Shown one piece after another: positions 18,263 through 26,854 of a DNA stretch of 64,000 bases. Position numbers and translations under genes: made by a program. The notes beneath the pieces were generated by a model. It saw only the letters and a program-made list of their open reading frames with translations. It ran no database searches and was not told the DNA's origin. Numbering within the stretch: the first letter of the stretch is position 1; the number at the start of each line of letters is the position of its first letter. The stretch is from Streptomyces sp. L-9-10. Lineage in GTDB: Bacteria > Actinomycetota > Actinomycetes > Streptomycetales > Streptomycetaceae. The stretch covers positions 34,436 to 98,435 of the forward strand of contig NZ_PHRF01000115.1 in the NCBI RefSeq assembly GCF_004151105.1. The letters are read 5' to 3'.

Positions 18263-19585
18263 GTGAGCCGAGAACGCATAGTCATCGTCGGTGCCGGATT
18301 CGCCGGCTACCAGGCGGCCCGTACCCTCTCCCACCGGGTCAGGGGGGCGGCCGAGATCGTGCTGCTGAACCCCACCGACTACTTCCTCTACCTCCCGCTC
18401 CTGCCCCAGGTGGCCGCGGGAATTCTGGAGCCACGACGGGTGACGGTCTCCATTCCGGGCACCCTGCCACGGGTACGGCTGGTGCTCGGCGAGGCCGACC
18501 ACATCGACCTGGAGGAGCGGCGTATCGGTTACACGGGACCGGAGGGCGACCGGGGCGAGCTGCGGTACGACCGGCTCGTCCTCGCCGTGGGCAGCGTCAA
18601 CAAGCTGCTGCCGGTCCCGGGGGTGGCGGAGTACGCGCACGGCTTCCGGGGGCTGCCCGAGGCGCTCTATCTGCGTGACCACGTCACCCGCCAGATAGAA
18701 CTGGCCGCCGTCAGCGGCGACCGGGCGGAGAGCGCCGCGCGCACCACCTTCGTCGTGGTCGGCGCCGGCTACACCGGCACCGAAGTGGCCGCCCAGGGCA
18801 AGCTGTTCACCGACGCGCTGGTCCGTAAACAGCCCGCGTGGCGCCGGACGGGCAAACCCCGCTGGCTGCTCCTCGACATCGCCCCGCGCGTCCTGCCGGA
18901 GCTGGACCACAGGCTGTCTGACACCGCCGAGAGGGTGCTGCGCGAACGCGGTGTGGACGTACGGGCCGGTACCTCCGTCAAGGAGGCGCGACCGACCGGG
19001 ATCACACTGGACAACGGTGAGTTCATCGAGACCCACACGCTGGTCTGGTGTGTGGGGGTACGGCCCGACCCGCTGGTCACCGACCTCGGACTGCCCGTCG
19101 AGCACGGCCGGGTACTGGTGGACCCGGAGCTCAGTGTGCCCGGCCATCCCGAGGTGTTCGCCTGCGGCGACGCCGCCGCCGTACCGGATCTCACCAGGCC
19201 GGGCCGGTTCACCCCGATGACGGCTCAGCACGCGGGCAGGCAGGGCAAGGTGGCGGGCCGCAATGTGGCCGCCTCCCTGGGATACGGGGAGCGGCAGACC
19301 TACAAACACAACGACTTGGGGTTCGTCGTGGACCTCGGCGGAGTCAAAGCCGCGGCCAACCCGCTCGGAGTGCCGCTGTCGGGACCGCTCGCGGGCGCTG
19401 TCACACGCGGCTACCACCTGGCGGCCATGCCGGGGAACCGGGTGCGGGTCGCCGCCGACTGGATGCTCGACGCGGTGCTGCCGCGGCAGTCCGTCCAGCT
19501 CGGACTGGTCCGCTCGTGGACGGTGCCGCTCGAATCGTCTTCGCCCGAACTGGCGCGGGTTCCCGGCGCGCCCGGTAAGGAGTGA
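18263..19585 (+). CDS. NAD(P)/FAD-dependent oxidoreductase, type II NADH dehydrogenase-like
   Basis: A 440-residue flavoprotein. The N-terminal FAD-binding GAGFAG lies in VIVGAGFAGYQAARTL, a second dinucleotide-binding GAGYTGTE follows near residue 170, and VFACGDAAAV marks the FAD domain. The C-terminal quarter resembles non-proton-pumping NDH-2 enzymes, which pass electrons from NADH to quinone at the membrane surface. GTG 18263 has CCGGAG six bases upstream. The transketolase gene follows directly, with its ribosome site inside this gene's end. A disulfide or other acceptor is possible. Confidence 0.88.
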   Translation: MSRERIVIVGAGFAGYQAARTLSHRVRGAAEIVLLNPTDYFLYLPLLPQVAAGILEPRRVTVSIPGTLPRVRLVLGEADHIDLEERRIGYTGPEGDRGELRYDRLVLAVGSVNKLLPVPGVAEYAHGFRGLPEALYLRDHVTRQIELAAVSGDRAESAARTTFVVVGAGYTGTEVAAQGKLFTDALVRKQPAWRRTGKPRWLLLDIAPRVLPELDHRLSDTAERVLRERGVDVRAGTSVKEARPTGITLDNGEFIETHTLVWCVGVRPDPLVTDLGLPVEHGRVLVDPELSVPGHPEVFACGDAAAVPDLTRPGRFTPMTAQHAGRQGKVAGRNVAASLGYGERQTYKHNDLGFVVDLGGVKAAANPLGVPLSGPLAGAVTRGYHLAAMPGNRVRVAADWMLDAVLPRQSVQLGLVRSWTVPLESSSPELARVPGAPGKE

Positions 19586-19586
19586 C

Positions 19587-21518
19587 ATGAACAGCCAACG
19601 CACGAACAGCCGACACCCGGAGGGCGGGCACGCGAAGGGCACGCGCTCGAAGGGCAGGCACCATCAGCTGAACAGCGAACAACTCACGGAGCTGGGGCAG
19701 CAGTTGCGGGTGGACTCGGTACGGGTCGCCGACGCGGCCGGATCGGGCCATCCCACCTCCTCGATGTCCGCCGCCGACCTCATGGCGGATCTGCTCGCCA
19801 ACCATCTGCACTACGACTTCGACCGGCCGGACCATCCGGGCAACGACCGGCTGATCTTCTCCAAGGGACATGCCTCGCCGCTGCTGTACTCCATGTACCT
19901 GGCGGCAGGCGCGGTGGACGAGAAGGAGTTCCTCACCTATCGCACCCTCGGCAGCAGGCTGGAAGGCCATCCCACCCCGCGACTGCCCTGGGTCGATGTC
20001 GCCACCGGATCGCTGGGGCAGGGACTGCCCGTCGGCGTCGGCATGGCGCTCGCCGGCCAGCGGCTCGGCCACACTCCTTACCACGTCTGGGTGTTGTCCG
20101 GCGACAGCGAGATGGCCGAGGGCTCCGTATGGGAGGCGATCGAGCACGCCGGGGACCAGCATCTCGACTCGCTGACCCTCATCATCGACGTCAACCGGCT
20201 CGGCCAGCGCGGACCCACTCGCCATCAGCGGGATCTGGACGCGTACGGCCGCAGGCTGCGCGCCTTCGACTGGCACACCATCGAGATCGACGGCCATGAC
20301 CTCGACGCGGTCGACGCCGCCTTCAACGAGGCCCGGTCGACCTTCCGCAAGCCGACCGCGATCATCGCGGGCACCCGGAAGGGCCGTGGCGTCGCCTCCG
20401 TCGAGGACCGCGAGGGCATGCACGGCAAGCCGCTGCCCGACGCGGAGAGCGCCATCGAGGAACTGGGCGGCCGGCGCTCCATCCGGGTGTCGGTGGCGAA
20501 GCCCGCCGAGCCCGAGAGCCACCCCCGCGGCGCCGGACGGCGGGCCGCCATCGCGCTGCCGCGGTACGACGTCGGCGACTCGGTCGCCACCCGCGACGCC
20601 TACGGCAGGGCGCTCGCGGCCCTCGGCACGGCCCGGGAGGACGTCGTCGTCGTGGACGGCGAGGTCAGCGACTCCACCCGCTCGGAGTTCTTCGCCAAGG
20701 AGCACCCCGAGCGGTTCTTCGAGTGCTATATCGCCGAACAACAGATGATCGCCGCCGCCGTCGGCATGCAGGCACTGGGACATGTCCCGTACGCGTCGAC
20801 CTTCGCGGCCTTCCTGACCCGCGCGCACGACTTCCTGCGGATGGCGGCCGTCAGCAGGGCCTCGATCAATGTCGTGGGCTCGCACGCTGGTGTCTCGATC
20901 GGCCAGGACGGCCCGTCCCAGATGGGCCTGGAAGACCTGGCGATGTTCCGTGCCATACACGGCAGTACGGTGCTCCACCCCTGCGACGCGAATCAGGCGG
21001 CGCGGCTCGTGGCGGCGATGTATGAACTGCCCGGCGTCTGCTACCTGCGTACGCTCCGGGGCGCGACACCGGTCATCTACGGCCCCGACGAGCGGTTCCC
21101 CATCGGCGGCAGCAAGGTGCTGCGCCGCTCCGACGTGGACCGCGTGACGCTGATCGGCGCCGGAATCACGGTCCATGAGTGTCTCAAGGCGGCGGATCTG
21201 CTGGCCGGGGAGGGCTTCCCCGTACGGGTCGTCGACCTGTACTCGGTCAAGCCCGTCGACGAGCACACGCTCCAGGCGGCGGCCGACGAGACCGGCTGCC
21301 TGGTCACGGTCGAGGACCACCACCCGGAGGGCGGTATCGGAGACGCGGTGGCCGCGGTGTTCTCGGACGGGCGTCCCGCGCCGAAGCGGCTCGTACGGCT
21401 CGCGGTGGGGAACATGCCGGGCTCGGCGACCCCGGCGGAGCAGCTCAGGGCGGCCGGCATCGACGCGGACTCGATCGCGGCGGGGCTGCGGCTGCTGGCG
21501 GAACAGACCCTCCGCTGA
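19587..21518 (+). CDS. transketolase
   Basis: A 643-residue thiamine-diphosphate enzyme moving two-carbon ketol units between sugar phosphates in the pentose phosphate pathway. It has the substrate/TPP motifs SGHPTSSMSAADL and FSKGHASPLLY, the Mg-TPP motif GDSEMAEG, the pyrimidine-binding half with GEVSDSTR and FFECYIAEQQMIAAAVGMQ, and a C-terminal domain. The N-terminal 30 residues are a basic extension. ATG 19587 follows the upstream stop by one base, with AAGGAG overlapping that stop. Its neighbours suggest a second, conditionally used transketolase working with the phosphoketolase downstream. Confidence 0.93.
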   Translation: MNSQRTNSRHPEGGHAKGTRSKGRHHQLNSEQLTELGQQLRVDSVRVADAAGSGHPTSSMSAADLMADLLANHLHYDFDRPDHPGNDRLIFSKGHASPLLYSMYLAAGAVDEKEFLTYRTLGSRLEGHPTPRLPWVDVATGSLGQGLPVGVGMALAGQRLGHTPYHVWVLSGDSEMAEGSVWEAIEHAGDQHLDSLTLIIDVNRLGQRGPTRHQRDLDAYGRRLRAFDWHTIEIDGHDLDAVDAAFNEARSTFRKPTAIIAGTRKGRGVASVEDREGMHGKPLPDAESAIEELGGRRSIRVSVAKPAEPESHPRGAGRRAAIALPRYDVGDSVATRDAYGRALAALGTAREDVVVVDGEVSDSTRSEFFAKEHPERFFECYIAEQQMIAAAVGMQALGHVPYASTFAAFLTRAHDFLRMAAVSRASINVVGSHAGVSIGQDGPSQMGLEDLAMFRAIHGSTVLHPCDANQAARLVAAMYELPGVCYLRTLRGATPVIYGPDERFPIGGSKVLRRSDVDRVTLIGAGITVHECLKAADLLAGEGFPVRVVDLYSVKPVDEHTLQAAADETGCLVTVEDHHPEGGIGDAVAAVFSDGRPAPKRLVRLAVGNMPGSATPAEQLRAAGIDADSIAAGLRLLAEQTLR

Positions 21519-21695
21519 CTCCGCTGACTGCGGGGAGTCACGCACAACGCGACTCACGCACACCACGAATCGCGCACAACGCGAGTCACACAGGGCGGAG
21601 ACACACGAAGGAACCGGACCCACGAAGGAATCGGACACACGGAAGAACCGGACGTACGGAAGAACCGGACGTACAGCGAAGAGAGGGAAGACGGC
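21519..21695. repeat. intergenic with four imperfect 17-18 bp repeats
   Basis: Between 21600 and 21675 a unit of the form ACGAAGGAACCGGAC recurs four times with small changes (ACGAAGGAATCGGAC, ACGGAAGAACCGGAC twice). The preceding 80 bases contain repeated CGCACAACGCGAGTCAC-like words. No gene is evident; the repeats may be slippage products or regulatory sites before the WhiB-like gene. Confidence 0.5.
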
Positions 21696-21878
21696 ATGAA
21701 CACCCATCCCGGCCCGCGGCCCGTCCCGGCCGCGACACACCGGCCGACCGAGCGCGAAGGACGGATACGTACCTGCGTTCCGGCGCGGGTCACCCCGCGC
21801 GAGCGCCGGGCCAGAGCCGGCCACGAGCGACAGGAGACGGCCGATCAGGAGTGGAACGTAGTGCGTGGAGAGGACTGA
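21696..21878 (+). CDS. possible 60-residue Arg-rich ORF before the wbl gene
   Basis: An ATG with GAGGGAAG upstream opens a 60-codon frame ending directly before the WhiB-like start. The product is Arg/Pro-rich with one Cys (GRIRTCVPARVTPRERRARA) and has no recognised family. Its third-position base use is acceptable but not decisive, so it may be noncoding leader of the wbl transcript. Confidence 0.35.
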   Translation: MNTHPGPRPVPAATHRPTEREGRIRTCVPARVTPRERRARAGHERQETADQEWNVVRGED

Positions 21879-22253
21879 ATGACTGTGCGGCTGACGACAG
21901 CCCGACTGAACAACGGCCCGGACGTGGAAGCGGGCCAGAACGCGGACACCTGGGAGTGGCTGCGGCACGCGGCCTGCACCGGTGTCGACCCGGAGCTGTT
22001 CTTCCCGGTGGGGGAGACGGGACCGGCCGCCGAGCAGGCCGAGCGCGCCAAGCAGGTGTGCCACAGCTGCCCGGTGGAGAGCCAGTGCCTCGAATGGGCG
22101 CTGGCCACCGGCCGTACCTCCGGTGTCTGGGGCGGAACGGACGAGGAGGAGCGCCGGCGGCTGCGGCGGCGTGTCGAGCGGCGCAGGGCCCCGGACGGCC
22201 CCCCGGCGCGCCCGCGCGGGTCCGCGGCGCCCGGCAGGCCCCGGCGTCCCTGA
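21879..22253 (+). CDS. WhiB-like [4Fe-4S] transcription factor
   Basis: A 124-residue Wbl protein. Four cysteines at 33, 61, 64 and 70 (AACTG, CHSCPVESQC) would hold a redox-sensitive iron-sulfur cluster, the SGVWGGTDEEER turn (about 81-92) contacts the sigma factor, and the basic tail (RRRLRRRVERRRAP) would bind DNA. Wbl proteins act with the principal sigma factor to tune genes of redox stress, development or antibiotic resistance. ATG 21879 has GGAGAGGA upstream. Placed among carbon/redox genes it is a good candidate regulator for them. Confidence 0.93.
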   Translation: MTVRLTTARLNNGPDVEAGQNADTWEWLRHAACTGVDPELFFPVGETGPAAEQAERAKQVCHSCPVESQCLEWALATGRTSGVWGGTDEEERRRLRRRVERRRAPDGPPARPRGSAAPGRPRRP

Positions 22254-22257
22254 GGCG

Positions 22258-22439
22258 TGCCCCACGTGAGGGCGTGCCCACGTAAGCATGTCCATGTGAG
22301 CGTGCCCGCGTGATCCCGGCCCACGGCACGAGCGTCCCGTGATGCGGGGCCGGGCGGCCCACGGCACGAGCGTCGTCCCGTGTTGCGGGGCCGGGCGGCC
22401 CACGGCACGAGCGTCGTCCCGTGTTGCGGGGCCGGGCGG
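22258..22439. repeat. two families of tandem repeats upstream of the aldehyde dehydrogenase
   Basis: At 22258-22312 a 14-16 base unit like GCGTGCCCACGTAAG occurs four times imperfectly. Directly after it a 41-bp unit starting CCCACGGCACGAGCGTCGTC is present three times (22320-22357 lacking three bases, 22358-22398, 22399-22439), the last two identical. Each 41-bp unit contains a CACGG/CCGTG inverted pair able to form a hairpin. The array ends about 50 bases before the dehydrogenase ATG, so copy number could affect its expression. Confidence 0.8.
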
Positions 22440-22492
22440 ACCACGGGAGGGTCGGACTGCCGAATCGAGGCGAACCGAGGAGGAATCGCCCC

Positions 22493-23902
22493 ATGCCCAT
22501 CGCGACGGTGAATCCCGCCAGCGGAGAGACGCTCAAGACCTTCGACGCGCTGGGAGCCGAGGAGATCGAGAGCCGGATCGCTTCCGCCGCCCACGCGTTC
22601 CGGCGGTACCGGCTCACCGGATTCGACGAACGCGCGCGGCTGCTGAACCGCGCCGCCGACCTGCTGGAGCAGGACGCGCCGGAGATCGCCCGGACCATGA
22701 CCACCGAGATGGGCAAGCCGGTCGCGGCGGCCCGCGCGGAGGCGCTGAAGTGCGCGAAGGCGATGCGCTGGTACGCGGAGCGCGCCGAGGAACTGCTCGC
22801 GGACGAGCACCCCTCGGCCGCCGACGTACGGGACGCGGGCGCGGCACGGGCGAGCGTCCACTACCGGCCGCTGGGCGTGGTCCTCGCGGTGATGCCGTGG
22901 AACTTCCCCCTCTGGCAGGTCGTACGGTTCGCCGCGCCCGCCCTGATGGCCGGCAATGTGGGGCTGCTCAAGCACGCCTCGAACGTCCCGCAGACCGCCC
23001 TGTACCTGGAAGACCTGTTCGCCAGGGCCGGTTTCCCGGCCGGCTGCTTCCAGACGCTGCTGGTGGGCTCCAGCGCGATCGAGAACATCCTGCGCGACCC
23101 CCGGGTGGCCGCCGTGACGCTCACCGGCAGCGAGCCGGCCGGCCGGTCCGTCGCGGCGATCGCGTCCGACGAGGTCAAGAAGTCCGTCCTGGAGCTGGGC
23201 GGCAGCGATCCGTACGTCGTCATGCCCTCGGCGGACATCGAACGGGCGGCGCGTACGGCGGTCACGGCCCGCGTGCAGAACAACGGCCAGTCCTGCATCG
23301 CCGCCAAACGCTTCATCGTGCACGAGGACGTCTACGACGGCTTCGCCGAGCGGTTCACGGCCGGGATGCGGGATCTGACGGTCGGCGACCCGATGGACGA
23401 GACCACCGACGTGGGGCCGCTCTCCAGCGAGCGGGGCCGCGCCGATCTGGAGAGGCTGGTCGACGACGCGCTGAGCCGGGGCGCGATCGCGCTGTGCGGC
23501 GGACAGCGCCCCAAGGAGCACGAGCGGGGCTGGTACTACGCGCCCACGGTGCTCGCCGGCGTCACCGCCTCCATGCGGATCCACCGTGAGGAGACCTTCG
23601 GTCCGGTCGCCACGCTCTACCGGGTCTCCGGGCTGGACGAGGCGGTGGCGCTCGCCAACGACACACCCTTCGGGCTGAGTTCCAACGTCTGGACGCGTGA
23701 CGAGGAGGACGTGCGCCGCTTCGTACGGGATCTGGAGGCGGGCGGGGTCTTCTTCAACGGGATGACGGCCTCGCATCCCGCCCTCCCGTTCGGCGGTGTG
23801 AAGCGATCCGGTTACGGGCGTGAGCTGTCGGCACACGGCATCAGGGAGTTCTGCAACATCACCACGGTGTGGCACGGCGCGGAGCCTGACGACGGCTCCT
23901 GA
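22493..23902 (+). CDS. NAD(P)-dependent succinate-semialdehyde dehydrogenase
   Basis: A 469-residue aldehyde dehydrogenase of the GabD type. The cofactor-binding PWNFPLWQVVRFAAPALMAG, the catalytic Glu in LELGGSDPYVV, the nucleophile Cys in NNGQSCIAAKR and the EETFGPVATLY motif are all present. It would oxidise succinate semialdehyde to succinate, linking GABA-shunt or 4-hydroxybutyrate carbon to the TCA cycle; related substrates are possible. ATG 22493 has AGGAGG nearby. It is followed 36 bases on by phosphoketolase, probably in one transcript. Confidence 0.9.
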   Translation: MPIATVNPASGETLKTFDALGAEEIESRIASAAHAFRRYRLTGFDERARLLNRAADLLEQDAPEIARTMTTEMGKPVAAARAEALKCAKAMRWYAERAEELLADEHPSAADVRDAGAARASVHYRPLGVVLAVMPWNFPLWQVVRFAAPALMAGNVGLLKHASNVPQTALYLEDLFARAGFPAGCFQTLLVGSSAIENILRDPRVAAVTLTGSEPAGRSVAAIASDEVKKSVLELGGSDPYVVMPSADIERAARTAVTARVQNNGQSCIAAKRFIVHEDVYDGFAERFTAGMRDLTVGDPMDETTDVGPLSSERGRADLERLVDDALSRGAIALCGGQRPKEHERGWYYAPTVLAGVTASMRIHREETFGPVATLYRVSGLDEAVALANDTPFGLSSNVWTRDEEDVRRFVRDLEAGGVFFNGMTASHPALPFGGVKRSGYGRELSAHGIREFCNITTVWHGAEPDDGS

Positions 23903-23938
23903 AGCGGGCCGCGGGACCAGCAGGGAGACGAGGCGGGT

Positions 23939-26344
23939 ATGCGCAAGGCGACCACGACCACCGCGGGGGCGTCGGCCGGGCTCACCGAGGCAGAGCTCGC
24001 CGCCCTCGACGCCCACTGGCGTGCCGCCAACTATCTGGCCGTCGGTCAGATCTATCTGATGGCCAACCCACTGCTCCAGGAGCCCCTGGCGCCGGAGCAC
24101 ATCAAACCCCGCCTGCTCGGCCACTGGGGGACCTCACCCGGTCTGAACCTGGTGCACACCCATCTGAACCGGGTGATCAAGGCCCGGGATCTCGACGCGC
24201 TGTGCGTCTGGGGGCCGGGACACGGCGGCCCCGCCGTACTCGCCAACTCCTGGCTGGACGGTACGTACTCCGAGACCTATCCGGATGTCGGCCGGGACCG
24301 GGAGGGCATGGAGCTGCTCTTCCGCCAGTTCTCCTTCCCCGGCGGGGTCCCCAGCCATGTCGCCCCCGAGACACCGGGCTCGATCCATGAGGGCGGCGAG
24401 CTCGGCTACTCCCTCGCGCACGCCTACGGAGCCGCGCTGGACAACCCCGGGCTGCTGGTCGCCTGTGTGATCGGTGACGGAGAGGCGGAGACGGGGCCGC
24501 TGGCCGCGTCCTGGCACTCGAACAAGTTCCTCGACCCGGTGCACGACGGCGCGGTGCTGCCGATCCTGCATCTCAACGGGTACAAGATCGCCAACCCGAC
24601 CGTGCTCGCCAGGGTGCCGGACAGTGAACTCGACTCCCTGCTGCGCGGCTACGGCCATGAGCCCCTCCATGTCACCGGCGACGATCCGCTGACCGTTCAC
24701 CGCGCCATGGCCGCGACGATGGACCGCGCCCTGGACCGCATCGCCCAGATCCAGCGGGACGCCCGCGAGGGCCGGACCACCGACCGGCCGGACTGGCCCG
24801 TGATCGTGCTGCGTACGCCCAAGGGCTGGACCGGCCCCCGTGAGGTCGACGGACTGCCCGTCGAGGGGACCTGGCGCGCGCATCAGGTCCCGCTGAGCGG
24901 CGTACGGGACAACCCCGACCATCTGCGCATGCTCCAGGCGTGGCTCCGCTCCTACCGTCCCGAGGAGCTGTTCGACGCGACGGGCACGCCCCGGGCCTCC
25001 GTACTCGACTGCGTACCGGCGGGAACGCGCAGGCTGGGCGCCAATCCGCACGCCAACGGCGGTCTGCTGCTGCGGGATCTGCCGGTCCCGCGGCTGGAGC
25101 GGCACGCGGTACACGTGGACAGGCCCGGCTCGGTCCTGCACGAACCCACCCGGGTGCTCGGCTCGTTGCTGGAATCCGTCATGGAAGCCACCTCGGGACG
25201 GCGCGACTTCCGTGTCTTCGGCGCCGACGAGACGGCGTCCAACCGGCTGGACGCGCTCTACGAGGCCACGGCCAAGGCCTGGCAGGCCGCGACGCTCGAC
25301 ACGGACGAACATCTCGCGCCCGACGGCCGGGTGATGGAAGTGCTCTCCGAGCATCTGTGCCAGGGATGGCTGGAGGGCTATCTCCTCACCGGCCGGCACG
25401 GCCTCTTCTCCAGCTACGAGGCGTTCGCCCATATCGTCGACTCCATGGTCAACCAGCACATCAAGTGGCTGAGAACCTCGCGGAGGCTGCACTGGCGCCG
25501 CCCCATCGCCTCCCTGAACTACCTGCTGACGTCACACGTCTGGCGCCAGGACCACAACGGCTTCTCCCACCAGGACCCCGGCTTCGTCGACCACATCCTG
25601 AACAAGAGCCCCGAGGTCGTCCGGGTCTATCTGCCACCGGACGCCAACACCCTGCTCTCCGTGGCCGACCATGTGCTGCGCAGCCGTGACTACGTCAATG
25701 TGATCGTCGCCGGCAAGCAGCCGAGCTACGACTGGCTGACGCTCGACGAGGCCCGCGCCCACTGCGCCCGGGGCGCGGGGGTCTGGCAGTGGGCCGGTAC
25801 GGAGAGCGCCTCCAAGACCAGCTACCGCGAGCCGGACGCCGTCCTGGCCTGCGCCGGGGACGTACCGACCCTGGAGACACTGGCCGCCGCCGACCTGCTG
25901 CGGCGGTATCTTCCCGAACTGGTCGTGCGTGTGATCAACGTCGTCGACATGGCGCGGCTGCTGACCCATGACGAACACCCGCACGGGATGACCGACTCCG
26001 AGTACGACGCCCTGTTCACCGTCGACAAGCCGGTGATCTTCGCGTACCACGGCTATCCCTGGCTGATCCACCGGCTCACCTACCGCCGCCGGGGGCACGA
26101 GAACCTCCATGTCCGCGGCTACAAGGAGGAGGGGACGACCACGACCCCGTTCGACATGGTCGTCCGCAACGACCTCGACCGGTACCGGCTGGTCATGGAT
26201 GTGATCGACCGGGTGCCGGGTCTGGGGGTACGGGCGGTCGCCGTACGCCAGGCGATGGCGGACGTACGCACCCGCCACCACGCCTGGATCCGCGAACACG
26301 GCACGGACCTGCCCGAGGTCGCGGACTGGACCTGGACGGGCTAG
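23939..26344 (+). CDS. xfp: phosphoketolase (xylulose-5-P/fructose-6-P)
   Basis: A full-length 801-residue TPP enzyme splitting xylulose 5-phosphate (and often fructose 6-phosphate) with phosphate into acetyl phosphate and an aldose phosphate. Family marks include VWGPGHGGPAVLANSWLDGT, FSFPGGVPSHVAPETPGSIH, GDGEAETGPLAASWHSNKF, ILHLNGYKIANPT and ASLNYLLTSHVWRQDHNGFS. With the transketolase nearby it could run a bypass from sugar phosphates to acetyl phosphate without carbon loss. No acetate kinase or phosphotransacetylase is in the window. A strong hairpin overlaps its stop codon. Confidence 0.96.
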   Translation: MRKATTTTAGASAGLTEAELAALDAHWRAANYLAVGQIYLMANPLLQEPLAPEHIKPRLLGHWGTSPGLNLVHTHLNRVIKARDLDALCVWGPGHGGPAVLANSWLDGTYSETYPDVGRDREGMELLFRQFSFPGGVPSHVAPETPGSIHEGGELGYSLAHAYGAALDNPGLLVACVIGDGEAETGPLAASWHSNKFLDPVHDGAVLPILHLNGYKIANPTVLARVPDSELDSLLRGYGHEPLHVTGDDPLTVHRAMAATMDRALDRIAQIQRDAREGRTTDRPDWPVIVLRTPKGWTGPREVDGLPVEGTWRAHQVPLSGVRDNPDHLRMLQAWLRSYRPEELFDATGTPRASVLDCVPAGTRRLGANPHANGGLLLRDLPVPRLERHAVHVDRPGSVLHEPTRVLGSLLESVMEATSGRRDFRVFGADETASNRLDALYEATAKAWQAATLDTDEHLAPDGRVMEVLSEHLCQGWLEGYLLTGRHGLFSSYEAFAHIVDSMVNQHIKWLRTSRRLHWRRPIASLNYLLTSHVWRQDHNGFSHQDPGFVDHILNKSPEVVRVYLPPDANTLLSVADHVLRSRDYVNVIVAGKQPSYDWLTLDEARAHCARGAGVWQWAGTESASKTSYREPDAVLACAGDVPTLETLAAADLLRRYLPELVVRVINVVDMARLLTHDEHPHGMTDSEYDALFTVDKPVIFAYHGYPWLIHRLTYRRRGHENLHVRGYKEEGTTTTPFDMVVRNDLDRYRLVMDVIDRVPGLGVRAVAVRQAMADVRTRHHAWIREHGTDLPEVADWTWTG

Positions 26345-26362
26345 GAACGCCCGTCCAGGTCC
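26328..26362 (+). terminator. hairpin overlapping the phosphoketolase stop
   Basis: Perfect 14-bp arms (26328-26341 and 26349-26362, starting GGACCTGGACGGGC) with a 7-base loop. The left arm encodes the last residues and the loop contains the TAG stop. This is a strong factor-independent-type stem without a U-tract. Confidence 0.85.
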
Positions 26363-26394
26363 TGCGGCTCACGGCCTCACAGCGCGTACGGAGC

Positions 26395-26739
26395 TCACGA
26401 CGTGAACTCGCCGGTCAGCGCGGCGGCCATGCGCAGCTGCGGCGCGGCCTCCTCGGCCCTGCCCTGCCGCTCCAGCGTGCGGCCCAGCATCAGCCGGGCG
26501 TAGTGCTCCACCGGGTCGCGCTCCAGGACGGCGCGCAGCTCGGCCTCGGCCTTCGCCAGCCGCGCCGAGTGGTAGTAGGCGCGGGCCAGCAGCAGCCGCG
26601 GGGCGACCTGCTCCGGGACCTCGTCCACCAGCCCGGTGAGGATACGGGCGGCCGTGCCGTACTCCTTGGCGTCGAAGAACAGCTGCGCGCGGTCCCAGCG
26701 CTCGGCGGCCGTTCCGTACTCGTAGTACGTGGTCTCCAC
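26395..26739 (-). CDS. tetratricopeptide-repeat protein
   Basis: A 114-residue protein with about three TPR helical pairs (RWDRAQLFFDAKEYGTAARI, RLLLARAYYHSARLAKAEAE and YARLMLGRTLERQGRAEEAA). Such repeats mediate protein contacts; the partner is unknown. GTG 26739 is chosen because GGAGG lies four to eight bases upstream, while the open frame further up overlaps the divergent pirin promoter region. It is divergent from the pirin gene. Confidence 0.82.
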   Translation of the reverse strand: METTYYEYGTAAERWDRAQLFFDAKEYGTAARILTGLVDEVPEQVAPRLLLARAYYHSARLAKAEAELRAVLERDPVEHYARLMLGRTLERQGRAEEAAPQLRMAAALTGEFTS

Positions 26740-26854
26740 GTGCCCTCCTTCATCGTCTTCGTACACCGTGAACACCGTAATATGGTTGAACATTCCACTA
26801 TCGATTTCGTGTGGGTACTGCCCGACCGGGCACCACGGGAATAGGTTGTCCGCC

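Noticed and set aside
19401..22403. 1000-codon open frame on the minus strand across the transketolase and WhiB-like genes
   Set aside because: Antisense shadow of strongly recognised plus-strand genes; GC-rich codon bias leaves the opposite strand open. The product has no domain.
22320..22439. CRISPR array
   Set aside because: The 41-bp units are directly adjacent with no spacers and no cas genes are nearby.
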